A DNA stretch of 64,000 nt from Strongylocentrotus droebachiensis (GCA_035222895.1 JAVYIG010000608.1:124001-188000), one strand, 5' to 3'; positions 11,021 through 21,774 are shown, counted from the first letter of the stretch. Program-made: numbers and translations. Notes: a model not told the origin generated them from the letters alone.

Positions 11021-11980
11021 GATGTACAGTATAAACTTCTTAGAATCAATAAAACATGAACCCGTAACTATACCAGTGTAGATAAATATGCTTGGTCCCC
11101 ATTTACAGAGACATTCAGAGAGGCATCGGTCCAATTCTGATGTAAAGGCATAAACTTAAAAACCGCATTGCAGTAATGAATTTTCACCCAACTTTGAATT
11201 ACCCAGGTCTGGCCTATGTGTAAAGTTATGCGGGCTTAAAGTTGATTGGTACACACTTCATCAAATTAGCTCTGATATATGACCATAACACACCCTAATA
11301 CACCTATAATAATGCACACAAACAATCACTCGAATTAGATTTTGACCAACCTATGCCCCGTTCAAAGTTGTTAAGGTGTGTCTGGTGGTATAGACTAGCA
11401 GAGTATGGCACAATTCTACTTATCTTCCCCTTTGTTTTCAAAGTACAATTCATCTTGGAAGAGAAATGAATAGCACCAATTTCATGAAAGGTGATGCAAA
11501 GAAAAGAAAAATTATTTCTGACTAGTACTAAAATCAGTTTTGTTCATCGTCTCTTGAAATGTTATTTTACTTCCTTTCCAACCCTTCATATATTTCATAA
11601 CACAAATTTGCATGGGTGGGACTGACTCTTGGTTTGTTGTTAGCAAGTGTACATATCATCATTGAAATTACAATATGCCTAAATAGTTAAGAAGATGTTT
11701 ATTACAGTAAAAACTGATTTACTTACGTTTGTAATGAGGGAATGTCTGAAATAAATCAACTGGATCCGGAGAAGGATGAAAATAGCTTTCTCTGCAATCC
11801 TATTGCTTTCTAATTCTCTGAAACTACAGCTTGCAGTACAAACTCTTGACCAATCAGAAGCCAGCATTCATGGGAGTCAGGGGAATTCCCTGTTATGCTA
11901 GTCTATGAATGCAGACACATTGTCACACAGGTGGGACTTTTGAAATTATGTAAATTAAGGCTACTTACTCATGATTCGTG
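11021..11980. other. 5' flank of the HEQ-type ORF inside the element; no gene seen
   Basis: No supported exon. If the 6.35-kb element is real, this is where its promoter and 5' UTR would be. I see no clear TATA box or splice donor that I would trust. Confidence 0.35.
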
Positions 11981-11982
11981 TC

Positions 11983-12105
11983 AGCAGATTTTTTGGAGCA
12001 TAGCCTAATTTTGATCCTCATACATATACAAATGTCTGGTCAAAAAATTATGCTTTTGTCCGGCCTGTCATGATCAAAGGTATATTTGTCACTAAGCTAC
12101 CCCAC
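11983..12105 (-). repeat. Right terminal inverted repeat of the 6.35-kb element
   Basis: On the minus strand it starts GTGGGGTAGCTTAGTGAC, then has GGACAAAAGCAT with a T-run, then AGGCTATGCTCCAA, matching the left end in order and spacing with several mismatches and indels. Directly outside it is TA. Confidence 0.65.
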
Positions 12106-12107
12106 TA

Positions 12108-12640
12108 CTTGGACTGTATACGATTTTCTGAAAGAATGTAAAAAAAAAGTCTGAAATTGTAGCATAAGGATATATATATATATATATATATATATTTATG
12201 ATACTGTAATATGTATTGTTAAACTCTTGGCTTGGGTTTCAATGTGTGATTAAAGTCGGGAGTGATTTACATAATGGAGAATTGCGTGTTGTGATTTTAT
12301 TGGTTCTATACTTGTAGAAATATACATATTACATGTTATATCTATTTTAAGTTTCTTTTGAAAGCAATAACATAATGCCCATAGTTATATTCATCTCAGG
12401 GAATGCCAAAGGCGCCTAACAAGGCGAAAACAATTTGGAAATCATATTACACCAAATTCGTTAAACAGTATTACATGTATGAGGTGAAATATACAAGGAG
12501 ATTACAGAATCCTGACATGGGGCTTTTTCTTTTACTTAGAGATTTCGTCTTAATGTCAATGCTGTTAATTCTTAGGAAACTGTATGGCGGAGTTGTTCGT
12601 AGTACTATAAGTGCAGGTTGAACATTTTCTATTCATTGTC
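12108..12640. other. Intergenic; (TA)n run, no gene
   Basis: There is a TA dinucleotide run at about 12170-12195. The rest is unremarkable AT-rich sequence; a 72-codon open frame at 12403-12621 shows no recognisable feature. Confidence 0.4.
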
Positions 12641-12648
12641 TCTTCTGC

Positions 12649-12940
12649 TTATTCTACATCTTCTTCTTCTGCTTTCTCTTCTTCTTCTTCTTCTTTTTCT
12701 CCTTCTTCTTCTTCTCCTTCTCCTTCTCCTTCTTCTTCTTCTTCTTCTCATTCTCCTTCTTCTTCGTCTTCATCTCCTTCTTCTTCTCCTTCTTCTTCTT
12801 GTTCTTCTTCCTCGTCTTTTTCTTTTTCTCCTCCTCCTTCTTCTTCTTCTCCTCCTCCTTCTCCACCTCTTTCTCCTCCTCCTCTTCCTCCTTTTTCTTC
12901 TTCTTCTTCTTCTACTTCTTCTTCTTCTTCTTCTGATCTT
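12649..12940. repeat. CTT/CTC polypyrimidine tract (about 290 bp)
   Basis: This is an almost pure C/T strand built from CTT with interspersed CTC and CCT triplets. All long open frames over it (Ser-rich, Leu-rich and, on the other strand, Lys/Glu-rich) are artefacts of the triplet repeat. Confidence 0.9.
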
Positions 12941-12949
12941 CTATTTCGA

Positions 12950-13939
12950 TCGTTTTATAAATTAATTAATTTTTGCAACAATATCCTTGAAACAACGAGA
13001 AATGTTCGCATCTGCTGTGTTTGATGAGAAACGCATGATAATGCAATTATCTCACATTCATTGATTTGAGCATTTTAGCGGAAAGAAAATCAGAAGACAA
13101 AGAAAAGTAAGAATGTCCGATTTCTTCATAATATCTATGGTTTCATCGTATGTCAATCAAAAGGTTCGTTCTACCTTCCATGCGTCATTAAAGAAACATG
13201 ACTTTAATACATTTTATCTGGGCCAATCGTCCTTCTGTACACACAATTATGCCCACAACAGGTCCGGACTTCAATTCATTATACTTTTGATTTTGAGTAG
13301 ATGAAATCAAGGCATCGGGTAATAATCGTTTGATTTCCCGAGGATGGCAGTTGTGTGAAAACAAGATAAAGAAGACAGTGGCAGATTCAGGAAGTACATG
13401 GGGCAAGTGCCCCCCCCCCCCCTCCTACCAAATCTAAGCTGGCATATCATAAGCACACATCAAGCATAAAAGGAAATATCCCCCCCCCCCCCCCCCCGTT
13501 GTGGATCATATTTGAAACCCAAAGGAGCCTCCAACATTTTAGATTATCTATATAATTATTATATAATTATTGGATATAATTTATATAAAATATTATCATA
13601 TACATTATATGAAATATAACGACATATACTACATTCATACTATAATTATCGTGATTACGTAACGTTAGCAGTTGGAGTACAGCTAATCGGTATATAATTA
13701 TGATGATTATGGGTGTAATGTCATGCTAATCACGATCATGTTGGTATATAGCCTACGTACGACGGGAAGCACTTAAATATAGTCATATAAGCAGTAGAAT
13801 CCATTATTCTCCCAATGATGATAACAAATATACACAGCGTACCTGGTAAAGGAGATATTAATTATTCATCGTCACAATTATACCGCAAGGCCATAATAAT
13901 GAAAAATTAATGCTTTCAAGAAACTCATAAAGTTGATAT
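12950..13939. other. Intergenic with C-runs and AT-rich palindromic stretch
   Basis: C homopolymers lie at about 13410-13422 and 13481-13497. A strongly AT-rich stretch with TATAATTAT words lies at about 13545-13620. No gene is supported. Confidence 0.4.
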
Positions 13940-13947
13940 ACGTGTGT

Positions 13948-14292
13948 CAGGGGCGTACGCAGGGGGGGGGGGGGTTGGGGGTTCAACCCCCCCCCCTTTG
14001 GTATTTTTATGTATGTAAACCCCCCTAAAAAAAACCTAAAACCCCCCCCCCCCCCTTGGTTTTTTTTTTTTTTTTATTTATTTTTTATTATTAAAAAAAA
14101 AAAAAAAAAAAAAAATTATACCCACGGCTAACCTAAAAAAAAAAAAGTGTCCGCTTACCCCCCCCCCTCCCCCCCCCCCCCCACTGAGCGACTTTTCGGC
14201 TGGCGCGATTTTCAAATTTTCGGGAGCAAAATATTTAAAACCCCCCGCCCCCCCCCCCCCCCCCCCTTGAAAAAATCCTGCGTACGCCCCTG
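13948..14292. mobile_element. hAT-type MITE with perfect 8-bp target duplication
   Basis: It begins CAGGGGCGTACGCAGG (13948) and ends CCTGCGTACGCCCCTG (14292), a perfect 16-bp TIR. The 8-mer ACGTGTGT occurs directly on both sides (13940-13947 and 14293-14300). The interior is mostly G, C, T and A homopolymer runs and codes for nothing. TIR start CAGGGG with an 8-bp duplication is characteristic of the hAT superfamily. Confidence 0.9.
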
Positions 14293-14689
14293 ACGTGTGT
14301 AAAGGGACAAATCTATATTGCCCCCCCCCCCCTGGTTCGGTGGGGGCGATTCCTATTTGTCATGTAACAAGATGTTATTGTATTATTTCTCTACCTGTTC
14401 GTAGGCTTGGTGAGAGTGCGATGATTTACGCAATCAATTGGTATCTGCTCCTTTCATTCTAATAGATATGGAAAAAGAGATCGACAACAAATTCCATTTT
14501 TTTCTTCAGTAGTTTAATCGTTTCCAAACCAAATTGTTATAGCTTTGTTTTCTCTCATACATTTGGTTTGTTTGTTTTTACCTGACTGCTAAGAAAACAT
14601 GTGTATGTATGTAAGTAAGCAGTCAGGTGACTGACGGCTTTTAGTCCTCTCCGAGGGACATGGTAATGAGGATTAGTGCTTTACCAAAG

Positions 14690-14766
14690 TGCACTAGGGC
14701 ATCGACTTGGTTTCGAACCTGAGACCTCCCGGTCACGAGACCACTGCTCTACCACTGAAGCATCGC
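14690..14766 (-). repeat. tRNA-derived SINE head
   Basis: On the minus strand an A-box-like GCTTCAGTGGTAGAGC (14762-14747) is followed by a perfect B box GGTTCGAAACC (14719-14709), spaced as in a tRNA. Between them lies an anticodon-like loop CTCGTGA. Poor acceptor-stem pairing and loose surroundings speak for a SINE or tRNA pseudogene rather than a working tRNA. Confidence 0.6.
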
Positions 14767-16802
14767 CTCTCGCTTATACAACATTTGTAGATTTTCGGGC
14801 ATGTTCTATGTATTTGTTTTTACCCCTCTACAAAATTTCCATCAAAATTTCGATTAAAGTTGTGGAGTAGGTCTACTTGTTAGGTATAAAAGTAAAAAAA
14901 ATGACAAGTGTTTTAGTCGTTCATAAATGGACCCTAACTGAACGCTGAAGGGAAATAAATTGAAATTACCAAAACCTAAATGTTATGATTATTTATTAGA
15001 TATTTACTTCTTTTACTTTCTCTGTGTTGTAAGGGCCATGCAGTACCCAACGTATGAGCTCTGTATATGCTAAATGGCCGCCATTAGCTGGGCGTTTCCT
15101 ACGCATTCACTCTGTTGCTATGGAAACGGACGTCGGTGAATTTGTTTGTTCTTATTAATGCAGTTTCACTGAGTGCGAGCATGGAACAAGCCATCTCCGC
15201 TTGTCTGCCTATACATGACTTGTATAAGCTGCTGCATTGATATGATTAATTCTGTGTATATTTATTGCATAGTCATGTTTCTGACGGTGTGGGTGAAAAG
15301 GGGAGGAGGGGGGGGGGGGGAGAGGGGAAGGGGGGGGGGGGGTTCTCCAAGGTTGACATTTTTGTATCCGAACCGCTTAGTATCCATAACATAATCATGA
15401 ATGATTTTGAATAGTTCTGTGAGCATGGTTGCGAAATCATATTATGCTGAGACTCAGTGCATGTAGATGTGTACATAGTGACATAAAAATACATCGCTAT
15501 GAAACCGAAATAAAAAGTGGTAGGGAGAAGATAACGGAAGTAAGGGAAAATTACAGACATGATGCATGTATGATGCATGGCAGGCAAAATGTAATCAGGC
15601 CTATATATATCATTTAAGGTGGCAGAAAAATGAGTAGAATGGGAGAATAGGGATGCAATTATGTATGATGCATGGTGGCAGGCAAAATGTAATTAGGCCT
15701 GTGCATATCATTAAATGTGGCAGACAAATGGATAGAATGGAAGAATAGGGATGCAATTTATATACTCAGAGATGATGGGATGGAGAGACGAGCGAGAATA
15801 AAGGGATTATGCAGAGGGTGATGCCGTACATAATATATTTATGTATCTCACTATAACCCGCTTCGGGCATTTTTAAACCGTATATATAATTTAGCACAAA
15901 GATCTACATGACTGTTATATATAATACGCTTAATACGGTTGCACCACGTGAGAGAGGGGGAGGATTGAGAAGTCTTGAAAAGGACTCTCGATAATCTTTC
16001 TTTCTTGAGTCTGTGTAGTCTTGAAAAAGACTATTGGTTATCTTTCTTAGCTCTAAGGAGAATAGCGCCGGTTGGAGAGGATAGGTGACTGTTATGTTCT
16101 CTCGATTTGGTGTATCGAAGAAGCATTCATTTCAAGCGTGATCATTTGGTACGGTTTTATTTCATCCATTTGCATACGTCGTGGACGTTGGCGTATTTCA
16201 TATTGGACATGGTGCCATTCGTAAAATTCGCTTGCAGAAAGCAGGAATAGGTCATCGGTGTTTCATAAGCGAATCGGGAATCGATCGATAGACGGGCTGG
16301 GCTTGTTTAATGCTAGCAAATAGGCAAGAGTCGAAGCAATCATTATTTTGCATCCATTACCTAGGTTGGTTAATGATACCCGATCGGACAAAAAAGGAAT
16401 CGTGTCTGCCGTTCTGACTTGAATGATTGACAGGATAAAATAATGAATAAATATACGGACTGACACAAACATGCGTGCTATACTACATCAGGCATTTGTG
16501 AATTTACCTCTGGAAACAGTCATTGTTTGAACAAGGAAGCCCTGTAATGTATGTACATCGTTTCATTCTTTAAAGAGGTGGCATAGGACTTCAGCTTTCC
16601 GTTACTTTTCTCTGATGATCGAGGAAAATCCTCATTTTCTCAAGCTTTAAATGACATCTCGTGACACTTCGCAAATTACAGGTAGGTAAATGTAATATGT
16701 ATATGCTATCTTTAAAAATTCATGTTTATACTTAATCAACCGTACAAGACCTCCATTATTTGGTCGTTCAGAAGATTCCAGTGTTTTGATGATGATGGTG
16801 GT
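14767..16802. other. Intergenic; short tandem duplications, no gene
   Basis: The stretch holds G-runs at 15300-15343, a two-copy direct repeat (15568-15759) and a smaller duplication near 15969-16050 (AGTCTTGAAAAGGACT repeated with changes about 44 bases later). I see no supported exon. Confidence 0.4.
15568..15759. repeat. Two-copy direct repeat, unit about 94-98 bp
   Basis: Copy 1 starts TGTATGATGCATGG at 15568 and copy 2 at 15662. Both go through GGCAGGCAAAATGTAAT, AGGCCT, ATATCATT, GTGGCAGA and AGAATAGGGATGCAATT in the same order with few mismatches. Confidence 0.85.
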
Positions 16803-17189
16803 GATGATGATGATATAATTTATTTATTTATTTATTTAAAAATATTTATACAGGATGACAATATCAACCAAGGCTGTTTTTCATATTGGTCCTGTATATA
16901 CATACATGGTAAAATACAAACAATGAAATACAATATATCAATGAAGTACAGATATCATTGAAATATGCAAAACATGAATAGATTAATGAATATTGAATAA
17001 TATAACATTTTATAAAATAACCAGCAACTGGATACATATATTTACATTCAAAGGTTTACCCAGGATCACAAAAAGAATGATTTGAAACAATGTAAGAAAA
17101 AACAAAACTAACAAACTTGTATTTATTACAGTAGGGTAAAAAAAATATATATATACACACATCCATGAGGATATTGGTTATTTACAACA

Positions 17190-20168
17190 TTAATGAAAGT
17201 ACAATCTTTTATAAAGGTATTTAAATGAAGAAATAGATGTAGAATTCTGTAAGTTAATAGGTAATGAGTTCCAGATAACTCCTCCTGAGTACATAAGACT
17301 GTTCTTAAAGCATTCTAGATTAGGTTTTGGTAATATTACATTTGTTTTGTCAGCGGCTCTAGTATTTAAGTTATGTCTATCGCAGACCATTTCAATAGCA
17401 TTACACAGATGTGTTGGTGCAATACCATGTACAGATTTATACATTAAAACAGCTAAAAAATAATTTCTCCTTTCGTCAAATGATTGCCATTTCATTAATT
17501 TTATTAAATCATCACCTCTAACATTTTCATAGTCATAGTTGGATGTAATTATACGTGCTGCTCTCTTTTGTAATCTTAAGAGTAACTCTTTATTTTGCCT
17601 TGAGCAATTTCCCCAGACTGTGCATGAATAGTCAATACATGGTAAAATAATTGTATTATACATGAGCTTTAAGGATTTGACATCTAAATATTGGGACATA
17701 TTACGTAATGAGAACAGTTTCATAGAAATCAATCTGGTAAGTCTTTTAACATGAATATCCCAAGTAAGGTGTTCATCAATTTCCACCCCTAAATATTTAA
17801 AATTATGAACCTGTTCCATTTTCGTTCCATCCATGTATATATTCAAGTTATATGCTTTACGTGTACTTAAAAGCATAATTTTGGTCTTTTCAGCATTAAC
17901 TTTTAAATTATTCTGAGTATACCATCTATGTATTGAATGAACATCATTTTGTAACAATATGGTTAGTTCATCAATATTTTTATGAGAAGTATATATAACA
18001 ACATCATCAGCAAACATATTACAGGTACATGTCTTCAAAGACTGAGCTATATCATTAATAAAAAGTAGAAATAAGATTGGTCCGAGGACACTCCCTTGAG
18101 GTATTCCATTTGATAATGTCTTTGGGTTTGAGAGTATACCATGACAGAAAACCATTTGACTCCTTTCAAACAAATAACTACTAAACCATTTCAACTGTTC
18201 ATCCTTTATACCATAACATTGTAGTTTCTTAAGTAATAATTTATGGTCAATTGAATCAAAACATTTGGAAATATCTAAAAAGCACGCAGCTACTAATTCT
18301 TTTTCATTAAAAGATTCCAGCCAATCATCTATAGTTCTATGAATACATGTGTTGGTTGAATGGTTGGGTAGAAAAGCTGATTGATCAATAGAAATCAATT
18401 CATTCAAGCGAAGATAATTCAATAATTGTTTTTGGATGACTTTCTCTAAAATTTTAATTACATGACAGGTTACAGATATTGGTCTATAGTTGGTTGGATC
18501 ATCTTTTTTTCCTTTACCCTTATATATAGGTGTTACTTTTGATATTTTCCAATCAGACGGAACTGAGCCATTTCTTAGACTTGCATTATATAGTAAAACT
18601 AATGGTTTAGATAGAACTGATGCTCCAATACAAAGCAATTTAGAATCTACATTAAATAGGTCAAGATTACTTACATTTCCTAATTTGCATAACAATTCAT
18701 AAACAACACTTTCCTTTAGTCTTTGAAATTCAAAACTATAAATACATTCTGGATGTTTCCAGCTAAAATCGTCATTTTTTGGCTTATTCATTTTTCCAAC
18801 TGACGCAAAAAAATTGTTCAATTTATCAGCACTTAATTCATTAGGCAATACATCATTTTTACGTTTCCTGCCGGTGATCTTATTCAGCTCACGCCATATT
18901 TTTTTACTATCTTTTTTACAATCTTGAATAACATCCTTGGTATAATCCCTCTTATTATCACGTCTTAATCTAGTAATACGGTTTCTTATGCATTTATAAT
19001 CTTTTTTTATTGCTGGGTCGATATCAGATTTCTTCTTTAAAAAATCTCTTTTATAAATCAATTGGACTAATTCTTTTGAAATCCAGGGACAATATCTTTG
19101 TTTCATACGCATAGTTTTAAGAGGTGCATGTTTATCACATACCTTAGTAAAAGTTGACTTCCATTTAAACCATTTTTCATCAATATTATACATATCATCT
19201 TCATAATCAAGATTAATGGTATCAAAACTTCTTTCTAAGTCCTGTAAAAAAACATCTCTATCAAATCGTTGATAATCACGAAAAGTAACCTCTTTGTGAT
19301 TATTATGTTTGGTCATTGAAAAATTTATGCATGTATAGATGAGATAATGGTCACTTAATGAAATCTTTGCAACATTGGTGACAGCATGTCTTTCAGGTAT
19401 CGTAGTTAAAATATGATCTAAACATTTTGAAGAATTGCTTGTAACCCTAGTAGGCTTCAACACTAATTGTGTCATGAGAAATAAGTTTTCGATCAAATTA
19501 ATTGGATTATTACATAAATTATGGTCTAAGATGTAATCATAATTAAGATCACCTAATATTATAAGTTCCTTTTTTTCTTGTGACACCTTTTCTAATACAT
19601 CCAATAGATTATTAAAATATGATACATCAGCATTTGGTGGTCTATAAATACAAGACATCAATACTTGTTCATGATTAAAAAACATTTCAAACCAAATACC
19701 TTCCAATGAATTACTTATTAGATCATGTCGCAATGTGTATGGAATAGATTTTAAAATATATACACAAACACCACCACCTCTTTTCTTGTTCATAGTCTTT
19801 GGTCTATCCTTACGAATTATTACATAATTGTCTATAAAAACATCATTATCATTTATCAGATCATGTAGCCATGTCTCTGAAATACATAAGACATCAAATT
19901 TTATTTTCATAAGTAATAATCGAATCTCATCTATTTTATCTAATAAACTCCTAACATTTAAATGCCCGACTTTAAGGCCATTATGTTTAGATAATTTAAA
20001 GTTACATTTGGAATATTCATTACTATGTTTTAGATTTGTGGTATGATGAACATTATCAGAAATATCATTAGCAGTTATAATGGAAACACGGTTATCATAT
20101 TCATTCTCCTCTTGAGCAGTTACAGAGTGGCCATGATGTACTGTGGCGCTCTCTTCTTGGCCTAATGT
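17190..20168 (-). CDS. LINE ORF2: endonuclease and reverse transcriptase
   Basis: The open frame starts right after the ORF1 stop TGA (20169-20171), in the same frame, and ends at 17190. The first ATG is only at 19910, 86 codons in. Upstream of it the frame already encodes the first endonuclease motif GLKVGHLNVRSLLDK, with the catalytic Asn, so an ATG start at 19910 would remove it. Counted from that Met, endonuclease motifs are SETW (E12), GDLNYD (D121, N123) and SDH (187-188). The reverse transcriptase has YRPIS (475), CFLDIS (D546), GIPQGSVLGP (602-611) and FADD (633-636). A C-terminal domain with WGNCS and LQKRAARII follows. The enzyme nicks target DNA and copies the element RNA there. 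Translation probably needs TGA read-through, re-initiation or a non-AUG start. Confidence 0.85.
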   Translation of the reverse strand, partial: TLGQEESATVHHGHSVTAQEENEYDNRVSIITANDISDNVHHTTNLKHSNEYSKCNFKLSKHNGLKVGHLNVRSLLDKIDEIRLLLMKIKFDVLCISETWLHDLINDNDVFIDNYVIIRKDRPKTMNKKRGGGVCVYILKSIPYTLRHDLISNSLEGIWFEMFFNHEQVLMSCIYRPPNADVSYFNNLLDVLEKVSQEKKELIILGDLNYDYILDHNLCNNPINLIENLFLMTQLVLKPTRVTSNSSKCLDHILTTIPERHAVTNVAKISLSDHYLIYTCINFSMTKHNNHKEVTFRDYQRFDRDVFLQDLERSFDTINLDYEDDMYNIDEKWFKWKSTFTKVCDKHAPLKTMRMKQRYCPWISKELVQLIYKRDFLKKKSDIDPAIKKDYKCIRNRITRLRRDNKRDYTKDVIQDCKKDSKKIWRELNKITGRKRKNDVLPNELSADKLNNFFASVGKMNKPKNDDFSWKHPECIYSFEFQRLKESVVYELLCKLGNVSNLDLFNVDSKLLCIGASVLSKPLVLLYNASLRNGSVPSDWKISKVTPIYKGKGKKDDPTNYRPISVTCHVIKILEKVIQKQLLNYLRLNELISIDQSAFLPNHSTNTCIHRTIDDWLESFNEKELVAACFLDISKCFDSIDHKLLLKKLQCYGIKDEQLKWFSSYLFERSQMVFCHGILSNPKTLSNGIPQGSVLGPILFLLFINDIAQSLKTCTCNMFADDVVIYTSHKNIDELTILLQNDVHSIHRWYTQNNLKVNAEKTKIMLLSTRKAYNLNIYMDGTKMEQVHNFKYLGVEIDEHLTWDIHVKRLTRLISMKLFSLRNMSQYLDVKSLKLMYNTIILPCIDYSCTVWGNCSRQNKELLLRLQKRAARIITSNYDYENVRGDDLIKLMKWQSFDERRNYFLAVLMYKSVHGIAPTHLCNAIEMVCDRHNLNTRAADKTNVILPKPNLECFKNSLMYSGGVIWNSLPINLQNSTSISSFKYLYKRLYFH

Positions 20169-21347
20169 TCATATATAACAGTTTTTTATCTTGTGACCAT
20201 ACTCGAGACAGTTTCTGCATTGCAAAGGCGCACCATGTCGACAGCTTAATGCATTGTGGTTTGGTTCTCCACAGTACTCACATCCTGGTCCTTGAAGTAC
20301 TGAGGCATATGTAGGGCGGGGCATGAGCTCCTTTCCACGACCCAAGTCTGACGATCTGTGCCAGGGTGCTTGACGTTGATGACTTGGTGGGATGAGCGGA
20401 TCCACATATGACGGTCCCATGAATTGATTTTGTGAGGATCCATTGGCATAAGTAGTTCCAGCAAGGTAGGCAGGTCCATTCATGGTGGGGTACATGGGGT
20501 CTACGCGTTGTCTTCTCCAAGGTTGACTGGGTGGAGGCTGGCCCAATGGTGGTCGGAATGATGGGTTCAGGGGGGCTTGACCAGAGGTTCCAGGCAAGTA
20601 CTGATACGGTGGTCTACGAAGTTGACTGGGTGGAAGCCGCGGTTGAGCCATTAATGGTTGGGGAGGTGGGCCTTGATGTGTCTGGACCGATCCAGAGATG
20701 GATGGAAATACAGGTCCACGCAGGTCGAATTGTTTCGGTCTCTGTGGTGGTTGACGGGGAGGAGGTAATCGTGTTCCCGCTGTCATGAAGGAAGTTCTGG
20801 GGCTTGAAGATTTTTGGTTGACATTCTCATTCTGAACAGGGGGAGGGTGGGCAGGTCGTGAAGATGGCTTTTCTAGGAGGGCGTTAACTGCATGTTTAAG
20901 TTCCTTGATATCTGAAGCTAGCTGATCTAGGCGTTGTGGGGTGCATCTACATTTCATGCATAGCGGTTCTCCAGGTGGTGATTGTAGGCCACATAGTTGA
21001 CATACTAATGGGCATGACGGTGGGATTGGGCTTGGAGGTCCAATACTGGAATCAATCACTGAGTTTACACTATCGTTAAAAAAAGACGACTCTTTATCCT
21101 GTGTTTGAGGGTCGACATGTTGTAATATGAAATGGCGACCAATTTCGATGTTCAAATTCGGGTATATTATGCTTAGTTCACCAAGATAGAAGTCATTCAC
21201 GTCTATTTCATCTGGAACAGTTAATCCCCGATGTAGTAGATTAATAACATACAAAATAGAGGTTTCAGTGATATTCTTTGGTAGTCTATAACGAAAGTTG
21301 TCGGTTCCCGGTTCACCTTTATACTTGTTTGTCGTTATCTTGGCCAT
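20169..21347 (-). CDS. LINE ORF1: zinc-knuckle nucleic-acid-binding protein (392 aa)
   Basis: The ATG at 21347 follows an about 250-bp leader. An N-terminal globular part (1-100) precedes a Cys cluster, C116-x2-C119-x10-C130-x2-C133, probably a zinc ribbon. A short predicted helical stretch (about 137-160) comes next, then a long Pro/Gln-rich region (165-345). The end carries two CCHC knuckles, C356/C359/H364/C369 and C377/C380/H385/C390. ORF1 proteins of this layout bind the element RNA and act as nucleic-acid chaperones. The stop TGA comes two residues after the last zinc ligand and is followed without frame change by ORF2. ORF1 and ORF2 sharing one frame is unusual for two-ORF LINEs. Confidence 0.85.
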   Translation of the reverse strand: MAKITTNKYKGEPGTDNFRYRLPKNITETSILYVINLLHRGLTVPDEIDVNDFYLGELSIIYPNLNIEIGRHFILQHVDPQTQDKESSFFNDSVNSVIDSSIGPPSPIPPSCPLVCQLCGLQSPPGEPLCMKCRCTPQRLDQLASDIKELKHAVNALLEKPSSRPAHPPPVQNENVNQKSSSPRTSFMTAGTRLPPPRQPPQRPKQFDLRGPVFPSISGSVQTHQGPPPQPLMAQPRLPPSQLRRPPYQYLPGTSGQAPLNPSFRPPLGQPPPSQPWRRQRVDPMYPTMNGPAYLAGTTYANGSSQNQFMGPSYVDPLIPPSHQRQAPWHRSSDLGRGKELMPRPTYASVLQGPGCEYCGEPNHNALSCRHGAPLQCRNCLEYGHKIKNCYI

Positions 21348-21685
21348 GAAGACTATACATCGATTGTCACATGTGGGAATGTAGTATAATTTATGGCGTC
21401 GATCTAAAATTCAAAGACAACCTATACGACGTTCAAAAGTACTTACATGATGAAAAATTCTCCCTTTCAGAGTTTACAATACTCCTTCTGATGTCAGTGT
21501 TGTGATATCGTCAGATTAAAGTCAGTTCAGTTCATGGAATTCATATAAATTGCACAGAAGATTCTCAAAAATTCGCGGTAGTTGCGCCCTCATTGCCGAT
21601 GATGATGATAATAACATGATGTTGATAATAATGGTAATCTACTAATAATAACAATGATAATAATAATGATAACATTAATGGGTCA

Positions 21686-21774
21686 AGCTCGCTATCCATA
21701 AGGACCGCTATCTATAACACGTGACAAAATGAATAGCGGTCCTTTATGAATAGCAGCCCTTATAAATAGCGAGC
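21686..21774. repeat. Short fold-back element
   Basis: The left arm GCTCGCTATCCATAAGGACC and the following CGCTAT pair with ATAGCGGTCCTTTATG and the terminal ATAGCGAGC. The motif also recurs directly (CTTATAAATAGC), so the right arm looks partly duplicated. There is no coding content. Confidence 0.7.

Larger units (their letters stand above)
5756..12105 (-). mobile_element. Candidate large DNA transposon (6.35 kb) bounded by inverted repeats
   Basis: The left end starts GTGGGGTAGCTTAGTGA (5756) and the right end is its inverse (ending 12105). Both ends are directly flanked by TA (5754-5755 and 12106-12107). The inverted repeats go inward for roughly 115-130 bp with divergence: a shared GGACAAAAGCAT block followed by a T-run, then a shared AGGCTATGCTCCAA block, in the same order. 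Between them lies one long minus-strand ORF of an unclassified protein family, about 146-bp subterminal repeats at the left end and a nested TIR element at 10139-11020. The TA flank resembles a target duplication of the mariner type, but the protein is not a recognisable Tc1/mariner transposase. Alternative: two independent MITEs of one family in opposite orientation flanking an unrelated ORF. Confidence 0.55.
16816..21597 (-). mobile_element. Full-length CR1-like non-LTR retrotransposon
   Basis: The minus-strand element of 4.78 kb has an about 250-bp 5' UTR, ORF1, ORF2 and a 3' UTR of about 370 bp ending in an AAAT tetramer tail (about 16816-16840). Identical GATGATGATGATA 13-mers flank it (16803-16815 and 21598-21610) and fit a target-site duplication, though they lie in simple GAT repeats. 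Both ORFs are free of internal stops and frameshifts, so the insertion is young and perhaps still competent. Clade call (CR1 group) rests on the apurinic-type endonuclease, the GIPQGSVLGP and FADD reverse-transcriptase motifs and the C-terminal LQKRAARII block. Confidence 0.8.

Noticed and set aside
12403-12621. Small ORF of 72 codons between the transposon and the CTT tract
   Set aside because: No similarity, no splice context and no distinguishing composition.
12611-13024. Ser-rich and Leu-rich long open frames, and a Lys/Glu-rich one on the other strand
   Set aside because: All three come from translating the CTT triplet tract in different frames.
14690-14766. Functional tRNA gene with CGT-like anticodon
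   Set aside because: A and B boxes are good but I could not pair a sound acceptor stem, so SINE head or pseudogene is safer.
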